A stretch of 64,000 nt of DNA from the NCBI GenBank assembly GCA_020849855.1, contig JADZFO010000015.1, positions 62,001 through 126,000 on the forward strand, given 5' to 3'. The position numbers were made by a program, and so were the translations under genes. This DNA comes from a bacterium. GTDB lineage: Bacteria; 4484-113; JAFGCY01. The notes beneath the pieces are model-generated. The model ran no database searches and was not told the origin of the DNA. It saw only the letters and a program-made list of their open reading frames with translations. Shown here piece after piece: positions 17,498 through 25,725 of this stretch. Position 1 is the first letter of the stretch; each line of letters begins with the position of its first letter.

Positions 17498-19057
17498 GTG
17501 AGTCATGAGCAGCAGCGCCGTCCCCTGCCTGAAGCGGTACTAGCCGCCAGTCCTGTCTGGGACGGGCTTGACGGCGGGAGCCTGATCGTCGCCTGTTCCG
17601 GCGGGGCTGACAGCGTTGGCCTGCTGCGGGCGGCGCATGCACTGCTCGTTGACCCGGTCTTCAGCAGCCGCTTCAACCAGGCCCCGCGACTTCTGACCTG
17701 GCACTACAACCACCGCGTACGGCCGGAAAGCGATGCAGACGAGGACTTTGTATCGCAGCTTGGCGCGCAGCTCGGTCTGGCCGGGATGGAGGAGGGAGCC
17801 CCTCTGCGCGAGCTGCATGAGCAGCAGGGCGGCAACCTGGAGGCCTTGATGCGCCGCGAGCGCTACAGGGCCCTGCTGGCCTGGATTGAAGAGCTGCGCC
17901 GCGAGCCGCAGCGTTTTGGCCCGGTCTGCGCAATGACCGCGCATCATCTGGGGGATCAGGCAGAGACAATTCTGCATCACCTGATCCGCGGCACGCATCT
18001 AAGCGGCATCCGTGGTATCCACCCGCTGCGCAACGACTGCATCCACCGCCCCTGGCTGCTGTTGCCGCCAGAGGAGATTCGCGAGTACCTGCGCGGCCTG
18101 GGACAGGAGTGGCGCGAAGATGCCGGCAATGCCGACATCAGCCTGACACGCAACCGCCTGCGCCATTCCGTGATACCTGAGTTGCTGCAGATAAACCCAC
18201 GCGCCCGCGAGCACATCGCCCGCCTCGCCGGCACGGCGGAGCTGGCCGCCAGTGCGGTGGCCGAGGCCCTGCAGGAGCTGGAGGTAGAGATCTTCACCAG
18301 CCACGACCTGCAGCGCTGGCTGCCGCTGCTGGGCTGGCAGACGGCGGAGTACCAGCTGCACCGCTGCGAGAGTCCGGCCTTCGGCTCGGCGGACCTGCTG
18401 GCGCGCTATGCCTGGACCCAGCTGCGAAGCCTGCTTGGCAGCCTGGACAACGCCGACTGGAAGCAGATCGACGAATGGGCCCTGCAGCCGCAGCGCCGGC
18501 TGAGCCTCAAGGGCTGGCAGCTCAGGCTGCTGCATCCCAGCCTGCTGGCCTTCCAGGGCCCGGAGCAGAACCAGGCGCAGCCGCAGCAGGCTGAACTGCA
18601 GCCCGGCTCGCGCCTGCGGCTGGGCGGGCTGGAGATCAGCCTGCAGCCCTGCAGCAGCGAATTCTGGAGCGCGGAACGCAGCCGCCAGCGGCATCCCTGG
18701 GAGCGCATCCGCGACTGGGGCCAGGCACTCAGCAGCATCACCAGCTCACCGCCGCTGGGGCCGGCCTGGCACTGCTGCCTGCCACGCGAGACAGCCTTCC
18801 CGCTGCGCATCAGGACCGCGGGGCAGGGCGACCGCCTGCCCCTGGTGAATAGTGGCAGCAAGCTGCTAAGTGACATCTTCATCGATGCGAAGCTGCCGCG
18901 CTGTTTCAGGCCGGTCTGGCCAGTGCTCTGCGACAGCGCAGGCAATGCACTCTGGCTTCCCGGCCTGGCCGACGGAGCCGGCATGCGCATTGCGGATGGA
19001 CAAAGTCCGGCATGGCTGCTCAGCCTGCGGGATATCTCAGCCCATGACCGCGCCTGA
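17498..19057 (+). CDS. tilS: tRNA(Ile)-lysidine synthase
   Basis: TilS attaches lysine to C34 of the AUA-reading tRNA(Ile). The PP-loop SGGADSVGLL is near residue 32. It is followed by TWHYNHRVRPESDADEDFV and the HHLGDQAETILHHLIRGT block typical of the family. A long C-terminal region carries the TilS substrate-binding domains, ending in LRIRTAGQGDRLPL and the SDIFIDAKLPRCFR stretch. The 519-residue length fits. A GTG at 17492 is also in frame, but GTG 17498 fits the seven-base spacing from TATAAG better. A bidirectional terminator lies 52 bases downstream. Confidence 0.93.
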   Translation: MSHEQQRRPLPEAVLAASPVWDGLDGGSLIVACSGGADSVGLLRAAHALLVDPVFSSRFNQAPRLLTWHYNHRVRPESDADEDFVSQLGAQLGLAGMEEGAPLRELHEQQGGNLEALMRRERYRALLAWIEELRREPQRFGPVCAMTAHHLGDQAETILHHLIRGTHLSGIRGIHPLRNDCIHRPWLLLPPEEIREYLRGLGQEWREDAGNADISLTRNRLRHSVIPELLQINPRAREHIARLAGTAELAASAVAEALQELEVEIFTSHDLQRWLPLLGWQTAEYQLHRCESPAFGSADLLARYAWTQLRSLLGSLDNADWKQIDEWALQPQRRLSLKGWQLRLLHPSLLAFQGPEQNQAQPQQAELQPGSRLRLGGLEISLQPCSSEFWSAERSRQRHPWERIRDWGQALSSITSSPPLGPAWHCCLPRETAFPLRIRTAGQGDRLPLVNSGSKLLSDIFIDAKLPRCFRPVWPVLCDSAGNALWLPGLADGAGMRIADGQSPAWLLSLRDISAHDRA

Positions 19058-19108
19058 ACAGGCTCAAAGGGTTGCAGTCAACGCAGAGCTTCAGCGCAGT
19101 AAAGATAA

Positions 19109-19142
19109 AGGGGCCGCCGAAGCGGCCCCTGTAACAGTCTTT
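19109..19142. terminator. Bidirectional terminator between tilS and the convergent lipoprotein gene
   Basis: A 9-bp stem AGGGGCCGC/GCGGCCCCT has the loop CGAA on plus and the stable TTCG on minus. The minus side is followed by TTTATCTTT. It therefore ends the lipoprotein transcript best and tilS more weakly. Confidence 0.8.
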
Positions 19143-19149
19143 AGTGTTC

Positions 19150-20913
19150 CTAGTTACCGGCGATAGTGTGGCCGTTCTTGTCCAGGAAGTTGCGGTTCAG
19201 GTCATCCTGGTTCACCGGGATGACAAAGTGCTCACCGCCGATAGGCAGGCCGATCTCGTCAACATCCGCCGGGTCGCAGGCCACGAATACACCATCGCCA
19301 AGGTTCTCCGGTATATTCGGGATGACGTACTCCCCGTTCGCGTCGGTATCGCCCATGCCAATTACTGTTGTGCGATCCGAGGCATAGACAATCACGGTGA
19401 CTCCGGGGAAGGGCTCATCCGGGGCATCGGGGTTGCCGATCGGGTCCGGCCAGTCCTGGGTCAGGCGCGTGACGGTTCCACCGATTGTGTAGACCGTGCC
19501 GGTGATCGCCGTCGCCGTGAAGTTCACGTTGGTCTGGTCGGCGCCGGAGAGCGTGACATTGGCCGGGTTGGGGGCCATGGTGTAACCGCTCAGCGTAGCC
19601 GTCACGGTGTAGTCGCCGTCGACCACCGACGTGAAGGCGTAGCTGCCGTCGGCGATGGTCTGGGTGGTCTGGCCGCCCGGGTTGAGGGTCATCAGCACGC
19701 CGCCGACCGGGTCGGAGGCATCGCTGAGCACGAAGCCGCTGATGGTGTGCCCGGCGGGCGCGATCACCTGCAGGGTGGTGAAGTCGGTATCAGTAAGGCC
19801 CCCCGCGTCAGTCACACGGACGCTGACGGTCACCGGGCCGGCCAGGACATACTGCGTGGTCACGGTCGCTGTGCCGCCGGTGTCAGTCTCAAAGCTGCCG
19901 TTGCCGTCGAGGTCCCACTCATAGCCGGTGATACCTGTGTCGTCGGTACTGCCCGAGGCGTCAAAGGTCACATCAGTGCTGACTTCAACCGGGCTCGGGT
20001 TGGCGATGATGTCGGCCACCGGCGGGTTGTTGCTCACGGTGCCCACTGACATGGTCAGCGTGATGGAGGCCTGGCCTTCGCTGCTGCCTGTGATGTCATA
20101 GGGCGCCACAAAGTACTGGATCTGGTCGCCATCACCCAGGGTCAGCCCGGCCAGGGTATCGGTGAAGCGGTAACGCACCGGCCGGCGTGTATCCAAGTCA
20201 TTGGGGGCGACACGGTCAATGGTCAGCGGCGACGAGCCATCGGAGGGGTTCGGCAGCAGCACAAAGTCGCTGTCACCCGGGGCCTTGCGGTACACGCGGT
20301 AACCATTGATCTTTTCGCCAAAGTGCACCGCGATGTTTGTCAGGTCCTGCACGCTGATCAGTCCATCGACATTGCCGTCAACGCGCGAACGGCGCCAGTT
20401 CTGGGCCGGGCTGCCTTCAACCGGGGGCTGGTCGTCCGCCGCGCCGCCGTCATCTTCGGGGTCGCCGGCGGGCCAGGCGGGGAAACCGCCGTGCAGGGAA
20501 GGATCGTCATAGCTGACGTTTAGGCCGAAGTTCTGGCCGATCGGGGTCAGGTCATTAACGGCCACGATGCCGTTCTGGTCATAGTCGCCGTTGGCCAGCT
20601 CCGTCCAGTCCAGCTCAATGCCGGTAGGCGGCAGGGGACCAAGTTCTCCGTCGGGGTCAATCACCGTCCCGCCAAGGTCAAAGACCTGATTCTGCGGTCC
20701 CAGGGGGGCCTGAGCGACGGCGCGCGACGGATCAACGCCGAGGCGCTCAAACTCCTGCTGGAGCAGGTTCTGCAGCTCAGACATGGATGGAGCAGCGCCT
20801 GTGAATCCGTCATTGCGTTCCAGGGTGCTGCTGTCGCCTCCGGAGCAGGAGGCCATCAGGGCCGCCAGAAAGAGCGCGGCAAGGAGGTTCACGAAGTTCA
20901 GCCGGTTTCGCAT
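19150..20913 (-). CDS. Lipoprotein with dockerin-like repeats, PKD domain and carboxypeptidase-regulatory-like domains
   Basis: The second ATG (20913) gives a lipoprotein signal RNRLNFVNLLAALFLAALMASC and lies five bases after TATAAA, so it is preferred over the ATG at 20919. Two dockerin-like calcium loops follow (GDYDQNGIVAVNDLTPIG and VDGNVDGLISVQDLTNIA). Next come a fibronectin-like stretch with INGYRVYRKAPG, a PKD domain (PPVADIIANPSPVEVSTDVTFDASGSTD to YEWDLDGNGSFE), and two regulatory-like repeats with TISGFVLSDASDPVGGVLM and PFPGVTVIVYASDR. The role is probably surface adhesion or scaffolding. No catalytic motif is visible and no cohesin partner is evident. Confidence 0.8.
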   Translation of the reverse strand: MRNRLNFVNLLAALFLAALMASCSGGDSSTLERNDGFTGAAPSMSELQNLLQQEFERLGVDPSRAVAQAPLGPQNQVFDLGGTVIDPDGELGPLPPTGIELDWTELANGDYDQNGIVAVNDLTPIGQNFGLNVSYDDPSLHGGFPAWPAGDPEDDGGAADDQPPVEGSPAQNWRRSRVDGNVDGLISVQDLTNIAVHFGEKINGYRVYRKAPGDSDFVLLPNPSDGSSPLTIDRVAPNDLDTRRPVRYRFTDTLAGLTLGDGDQIQYFVAPYDITGSSEGQASITLTMSVGTVSNNPPVADIIANPSPVEVSTDVTFDASGSTDDTGITGYEWDLDGNGSFETDTGGTATVTTQYVLAGPVTVSVRVTDAGGLTDTDFTTLQVIAPAGHTISGFVLSDASDPVGGVLMTLNPGGQTTQTIADGSYAFTSVVDGDYTVTATLSGYTMAPNPANVTLSGADQTNVNFTATAITGTVYTIGGTVTRLTQDWPDPIGNPDAPDEPFPGVTVIVYASDRTTVIGMGDTDANGEYVIPNIPENLGDGVFVACDPADVDEIGLPIGGEHFVIPVNQDDLNRNFLDKNGHTIAGN

Positions 20914-20984
20914 ATCCATTTATACCAAGATTCTGCGTTTAGGTTCCCGGCGGCCATACTTTGTTCCAGCCTGGCGGCCAGGTA

Positions 20985-21953
20985 TTAGTAGAGCGAAGGC
21001 TCGCCGGGCGGGCGGGTCTTCCAACGCTTCGGACCCCAGAGCCACTGGCTGGGGTCGTCGCGGATCACCTGCTCCAGGACACGGTTCATGCGGGTGAGCA
21101 CCTCAACCAGAGCCGCATCCTTGTCCTCCGGCAGCCCGGCGGCCTCGTTGATTTCAAAGGCCAGTCTGGCCTTGAAGCGCAGGCGGCCCGGGCCGATGCG
21201 GTCGCAGTAGCAGAGCACCAGCGGGCAGCCTGTGCGCAGCGCCAGAGCTCCAGGCCCGGCCGGTGTACTGGACATGATGCCGGCAAAGGGGGCGAAGGTG
21301 CCGGCGCGGCCGCCGTTCTGGTCCGCCAGCAGGCCCAGGATAGAGCCCTCTGCCAGCGCCCGCAGGATGCCGGCGTTCGCCTTGGGACCGCTGTAGATGT
21401 TCTTAATGCCGTACTTGCTGCGCCAGGGGAAGGCTAGGTTGGTGAAGAAGTCGTCGCTTTGCTGCTTGCCTACTGCGTAAAGCGTGCCGATGTTGGAGCT
21501 GATGAAAGCGCCAATGGCTTCCCAGTTACCGTAGTGCATGCTCAGGGCGATTACGCCTGTGCCGCGGCGGCGGGCCTCTTCCATGGCCTCGCGCATGACT
21601 GTCGAGCCATCGTCCTCGACGATCATCGCCAGGCCCTTCTCCTTCTCCAGCAGGCCCAGGCGCATGAACTCGATCACGGTATAGCCCAGGTTGATCGCGG
21701 CGCGGCGGGCGAAGTCCCTACGCTGCGCCGCCGCCTCGGGCTGGCCCAGCGGGTCATTGCGGAAGAAGAGCCGCATGTTCTTGTCGCAGTTTCGGCGCCA
21801 GTTGGGCATGGTCCACCAGGCCAGCAGGGCCAGATTGCGTCCAATCCCGTAGGCCGCCTGCTCAGGCAGGATGCGCACAAGCGCGAGCAGCAGGTAGGTC
21901 AAGCCATGAATGAGGCTGTTGCGGATTGCGATTGCTGGAGGGGCCTTGGCCAC
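20985..21953 (-). CDS. LpxL/HtrB-type lysophospholipid (lipid A) acyltransferase
   Basis: The 322-residue product matches the lipid A biosynthesis acyltransferase family. The catalytic HX4(D/E) motif appears as HYGNWE within GVIALSMHYGNWEAIGAF. It is followed by VGKQQSDDFF, the GSILGLLADQNGGRAGTFAPFAG block and the late PLVLCYCDRIGPGRLRF segment. An N-terminal hydrophobic helix anchors it in the inner membrane. The start is GTG 21953, six bases after TACAAT on the minus strand. It supports an LPS-bearing outer membrane. The gene is divergent from the CPBP protease gene, with only 73 bases between start codons. Confidence 0.88.
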   Translation of the reverse strand: MAKAPPAIAIRNSLIHGLTYLLLALVRILPEQAAYGIGRNLALLAWWTMPNWRRNCDKNMRLFFRNDPLGQPEAAAQRRDFARRAAINLGYTVIEFMRLGLLEKEKGLAMIVEDDGSTVMREAMEEARRRGTGVIALSMHYGNWEAIGAFISSNIGTLYAVGKQQSDDFFTNLAFPWRSKYGIKNIYSGPKANAGILRALAEGSILGLLADQNGGRAGTFAPFAGIMSSTPAGPGALALRTGCPLVLCYCDRIGPGRLRFKARLAFEINEAAGLPEDKDAALVEVLTRMNRVLEQVIRDDPSQWLWGPKRWKTRPPGEPSLY

Positions 21954-21959
21954 GCGCTA

Positions 21960-22020
21960 ATTGTAGAGGGGAAAGCAGCAGCCTGGCCATGACAGCTTGG
22001 CAACTTGTTCGGGCTATACT
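21960..22020. promoter_or_regulatory. Back-to-back leaderless-type promoters for lpxL-like and CPBP genes
   Basis: On minus, TACAAT (21965-21960) ends six bases before GTG 21953. On plus, TATACT (22015-22020) ends six bases before TTG 22027. The identical spacing on both strands is the clearest example of the pattern. Confidence 0.6.
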
Positions 22021-22026
22021 GCTGGC

Positions 22027-22809
22027 TTGCAACAGACCAGCCCGGAGATTCCTGACGGAAGCGTTGCTGCGACCGCAGCCGCAAGGCCCCTGCCGGCCTG
22101 GATACCGCTGCTTTGCGCGCTGCTGGTAATCGGCCCTTACTGGGGCCTGGCGGCCCTCAGTGGCAGCAGCAGCCTGGAAAGCGGGCAGTTTGAGCTGCCG
22201 CCGCCTGAAATGCTGCTGTATCAGGCGCTGGGGCTATTCGTGGTCTTTGGCGGACTGTCCGTCCTGCTGCACGTATTCGCCTGCCGCCGGCCGCTGAAGG
22301 ACTTCAACCAGGGCGAGGGCAGCCTGCTGCGCGACCTGCTTGAAGGCGTGGGCGTCTTTGCCCTGCTGATGATGGCGGTCATGGCCGTTAACCTGCTGCT
22401 GATGCTTCTGCGCGGGGAGACCTATGTTTCGGGCGCAGTTTCCGAGATCGCCAGGGCGCTGGCCTCCAGCCCGCTGTATATGGCGGTGTTTCTGGGGCCG
22501 GTAGTCTGGCTGCAGGCAGCGGTTCTGGAGGAGCTCAGCCGCAGCTTCCTGCTGCTGCGTCTCTGGCAGGCCTTTCCAGCCAGTCCGCAACTTCCGGCGG
22601 TGCTGCTCTCTTCAATCCTCTTCGGTCTGGCGCATATCTACCAGGGCTGGGAGGCGGTGCCGGCGATAACGGCTATCGGCCTGATACTGGGACTCTATTT
22701 TCAGCGCCGCCGCCGCCTGCTGCCGCTGGTGATCGCCCACGGCCTCTTCGATACCACCGTGATGCTGATCGCTACCTATTTTCCGGAGATGCTGAAAGCA
22801 GGCGCCTGA
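22027..22809 (+). CDS. CPBP-family intramembrane metalloprotease
   Basis: The product is a polytopic membrane protein with the full CPBP/Abi signature: EELSR (EExxxR), FGLAH (FxxxH) and HGLFD (HxxxD/N), all in the C-terminal half. Such proteins are Rce1-like intramembrane proteases. Bacterial members act in peptide maturation, stress or immunity, and the substrate here is unknown. I choose the TTG at 22027 (LQQTSPEIPDGS), six bases after TATACT, over the TTG at 21997. About 260 residues, six or more membrane segments. It is divergent from the lipid A acyltransferase gene. Confidence 0.85.
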   Translation: MQQTSPEIPDGSVAATAAARPLPAWIPLLCALLVIGPYWGLAALSGSSSLESGQFELPPPEMLLYQALGLFVVFGGLSVLLHVFACRRPLKDFNQGEGSLLRDLLEGVGVFALLMMAVMAVNLLLMLLRGETYVSGAVSEIARALASSPLYMAVFLGPVVWLQAAVLEELSRSFLLLRLWQAFPASPQLPAVLLSSILFGLAHIYQGWEAVPAITAIGLILGLYFQRRRRLLPLVIAHGLFDTTVMLIATYFPEMLKAGA

Positions 22810-22858
22810 CAGAGGGGTGTAAAATCGCAGTGGCGTTGAGGAGCGCTGAAGGCGGGAG

Positions 22859-24697
22859 ATGACAGGCATTGGTGGGGCATGGCGCCCCGGTCAGAGGCAG
22901 GCTTTCCGGCTGGCTGCAGCTGCGGCTCTGCTTGGCTTTGGCTTTGCCATCCTGCTGCTCATGGCTCTGCCGGCTGTGGCCCTCGCCGCGCCTGACCGTC
23001 TTGATGATGAGATTCCGGATGCCGCGCCCAGCGAAGCCGACGGCCTTTCCGCCAGCTATGGCTTTTCCAGCCTCAGTCTGGACGGTCCGCAGAACAGCGA
23101 ATCAACCTGGCACAACTACTTCAAGTTCCGTTACCAGTTTGGCGATGACATCGGCCTGCGGCTGTTCTACAACACGCATGACCTGGCCGGCGGACACGGC
23201 CTGTTATCCCCGGTCTTTGATGCCCAGGACCAGGCCAGCGCTTATGGCTTTGACCTCAGCATGAACATGCTGAATGTGCCCAGCAAGTCGGCCAAGGAAT
23301 CAGCCAACAAGGCCTTCGAGGCCGGCAGCGCCTTTAACATCGGCGTCAGCGGCAAGGTCATGAACATGGACGCCGGGGCAATCGGCCAGAGCGATTCGCA
23401 GATTTCGGCCTATCTGGCCTATACCACCGATCTCACCGAGAAGATGCGGGCGCATACCTACTTCAGCACAGGGCGTATCTCGGGCGACAGCCACAGCGGC
23501 TCAGTGAACCGTGTCGGCGCCGGCCTGGACTATGTGCTGCAGCGTGGGCGCCACCCCCTGGTGCTGATGGCCAATGGCCTGCTGGACATCTATAACTTCC
23601 GCCAGCCCAGTTTCAATACAGCGCGCATCAGCCGCTTTGACATCGGCCTGCGCTACAAGATCCGCCGCGGGCTGTATGCCAGCGCGGGCCTGCAGACTCT
23701 TAACGACAGCGAGAACGATGCTTCCGGCTCCGGGATCTTCGCCGGACTGAACTATGTCGACGAGGCGCAGGACTGGAGCAGCACAGGCAAACCCCTGCCT
23801 GTGCTGCCGCCGCCCCCGCCGCCTGCCGAGCCGGCACCGGCGGACCCCAATGCCCAGCAGCCGGTGGCGCCCCCGCCGGCGCAGCCGCAGGCCGATGCCG
23901 GAGCGGCTGTCGAAGTCCTGCAGGCACCGCTGATGGCCTCAAACCAGACGCCCCAGCAAAGCAGAACTGAACAGGCGCAGCGCCAGGCCGCGGGGACGCG
24001 CAGCGCCAGTGGACTTGACACAAGCCAGGAGGCGCGCGATGCCCACAGCGGCATCAGCGATCCGGGCGCCGAGCAGCCGGCCTACACAGATGCGGCGATG
24101 CTGGACAGCGGCCTGGCCGAGAAAGTCGATGGCGGCGCCTACTTCTATGACCCGGAGCTGGCAGCCCTGAATGCCAGTGCGCTAAGCAGCCTTGGCGAGG
24201 CGACTGCGCAGGCTGGCCAGGATGCAACAGCCGGGCGGCCGCAGGGCGCGCTTGTCGCTGAGATTGTCGATCCCAGTGGTGTGGCGGTACCGGCCTTCCC
24301 ACTGAGCGAACCGCAGGCAACACGGGCCACGGCCAGCATGGTCCGCCCGCCGGCCGGCGCGGCTCCCAGTGGCCGCAACCGCGAGCGCCAGCTGGCGCAG
24401 AAGCAGGCGCCGGAGCACAAAGCAAGCCAGAAGGGCAGGGCTGGTGCAAGGGCTGAACAACGGGATACTTCCGGGCCTTTTGGTCTGAGCCCGCAGGAGG
24501 CGGACGAGCTGGGTCTGCTGCTCGCGGCCAACCGGGCGAACAGCAGCGACGACGGCTCGGTAATGGTGCTGCAGCGCAGCGCAGTGCTGGGCCCAGACTT
24601 TGGCGGCGGACTGGACTGGCCCCTGACCAGTGAAGCGCATATTGAGGTACTGGAGGGCGGCTGGGTCTCCTACTGCAACTTCTCCGCGGAGGAGTAA
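22859..24697 (+). CDS. Outer-membrane barrel protein with Pro/Ala/Gln-rich tail, partner of the octaheme cytochrome
   Basis: A 612-residue product with an N-terminal signal (FAILLLMALPAVALAA). Residues about 60-300 alternate like beta-strands (HNYFKFRYQFGDDIGLRLFYNTHD, ISRFDIGLRYKIRRGLYASAGLQ). A proline-rich hinge (VLPPPPPPAEPAPADP) leads into about 290 residues of Gln/Ala/Ser-rich low complexity. The stop overlaps the ATG of the octaheme cytochrome gene (TAATG), so the two are translationally coupled. TAAAAT at 22820-22825 and a GGCGGGAG Shine-Dalgarno precede the ATG. The gene order of barrel then octaheme recalls Geobacter OmbB-OmaB. The assignment is by context. Confidence 0.65.
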   Translation: MTGIGGAWRPGQRQAFRLAAAAALLGFGFAILLLMALPAVALAAPDRLDDEIPDAAPSEADGLSASYGFSSLSLDGPQNSESTWHNYFKFRYQFGDDIGLRLFYNTHDLAGGHGLLSPVFDAQDQASAYGFDLSMNMLNVPSKSAKESANKAFEAGSAFNIGVSGKVMNMDAGAIGQSDSQISAYLAYTTDLTEKMRAHTYFSTGRISGDSHSGSVNRVGAGLDYVLQRGRHPLVLMANGLLDIYNFRQPSFNTARISRFDIGLRYKIRRGLYASAGLQTLNDSENDASGSGIFAGLNYVDEAQDWSSTGKPLPVLPPPPPPAEPAPADPNAQQPVAPPPAQPQADAGAAVEVLQAPLMASNQTPQQSRTEQAQRQAAGTRSASGLDTSQEARDAHSGISDPGAEQPAYTDAAMLDSGLAEKVDGGAYFYDPELAALNASALSSLGEATAQAGQDATAGRPQGALVAEIVDPSGVAVPAFPLSEPQATRATASMVRPPAGAAPSGRNRERQLAQKQAPEHKASQKGRAGARAEQRDTSGPFGLSPQEADELGLLLAANRANSSDDGSVMVLQRSAVLGPDFGGGLDWPLTSEAHIEVLEGGWVSYCNFSAEE

Positions 24698-25542
24698 TGC
24701 AGCAGCAGGGCCGCCGACTGCTCTTCCCCCTTCTCCTTGCAGCAAGCCTGCTGCTTTGTGCCCTCCTGCCTTTACCGCCGGCGGACAGCGCTGAGACCGA
24801 CTGGCAGAACTGCCTGGCCTGCCACCCTGACTACACCAGCGCTTTGCCACCACTGAGCGCGCTGCGGCAGGCTAACCTCGGCGAGCTGCCCGGTAAGGCC
24901 TGCCTTGAATGTCACGACCTGGCCTTTATCAGCCTGCCGCGACCGGACTGGACTCACCCGGTGCGTCCCGTCGGTTCACACCTGGCCTGCACGCAGTGCC
25001 ACATCGCGGTCCCGCATGGTGCTGGCAGCCCGCCGCCGATGCCTACGGGTGACTACGGCCAGGGCTGTTATGACTGTCACCAGAATGTCCAGGGCCAGCT
25101 GTCACGCTACAGCCGGCACAACATGGACGCGCGGACGAGTTGCCGGACCTGCCATCCCGCGCACGAGGCGCTGAGGGCCGGGCTGCCGCTGAGCCTGTTG
25201 CCGCGGAGGATCCAGCGCGGCTGGAGCGCGGTTTACGACTATGAGCGCAGTAATGCCTTCTGCCTGGCCTGCCATGGCGAAAGCGAGCTCTTCAACAGCC
25301 TCAGCCAGGGCTTCGTGACCATCAACACAGAGAACTACCACGAGCGCCACGTCAAACGCGGCCAGGCACTGTGCATGGACTGCCATGAGCCTCACGGCAG
25401 CCAGCGTGCCTCGCTGCTGCGCAGCCGGCTGCCTGGAGGCGACTCGCTGAGCTTTGTGGAAGAGGCGAGGGGAGCCAACTGCACCACCTATTGCCATGGA
25501 GTGGACCACCGCAGTGTGCAGTACATCAACCGGCCTTACTAA
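24697..25542 (+). CDS. Octaheme c-type cytochrome, periplasmic
   Basis: A signal peptide (LLFPLLLAASLLLCALLPLPPADSA) is followed by seven CXXCH motifs (CLACH, CLECH, CTQCH, CYDCH, CRTCH, CLACH, CMDCH) and one CX3CH (CTTYCH) close to the end. That is eight potential hemes in 281 residues. Paired motifs and a GxCxxCHEPHGS block resemble cytochrome c3/paired-CXXCH families. It overlaps the upstream barrel gene by one base, with GGAGGA as the ribosome site. It probably sits on the periplasmic side of that barrel and carries electrons. No outer-surface cytochrome gene is adjacent. Confidence 0.85.
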   Translation: MQQQGRRLLFPLLLAASLLLCALLPLPPADSAETDWQNCLACHPDYTSALPPLSALRQANLGELPGKACLECHDLAFISLPRPDWTHPVRPVGSHLACTQCHIAVPHGAGSPPPMPTGDYGQGCYDCHQNVQGQLSRYSRHNMDARTSCRTCHPAHEALRAGLPLSLLPRRIQRGWSAVYDYERSNAFCLACHGESELFNSLSQGFVTINTENYHERHVKRGQALCMDCHEPHGSQRASLLRSRLPGGDSLSFVEEARGANCTTYCHGVDHRSVQYINRPY

Positions 25543-25590
25543 GAGCTCAGTTGGTGAATAGCCAGATGGGCTGAAAGCAGGCAAGAAGAA

Positions 25591-25620
25591 AAAAAGCGGG
25601 CCGGTGGAACACCGGCCCTT
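25591..25620. terminator. Bidirectional terminator
   Basis: A 9-bp stem GGGCCGGTG/CACCGGCCC with a GAA loop is flanked by an A-run on the left, which reads as a T-run on minus. It ends the minus-strand dockerin lipoprotein transcript strongly. It probably also ends the octaheme cytochrome transcript. Confidence 0.8.
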
Positions 25621-25725
25621 AAAGTCCCACGGGTGGTGAAGAAGCTTGTTTATCTTGCCTACGGCAAGGGTTCCCACCCTGTCTGATTGGTTAGCAGTTT
25701 TTCAGTGGAGCCGCCGGGCATGCGC

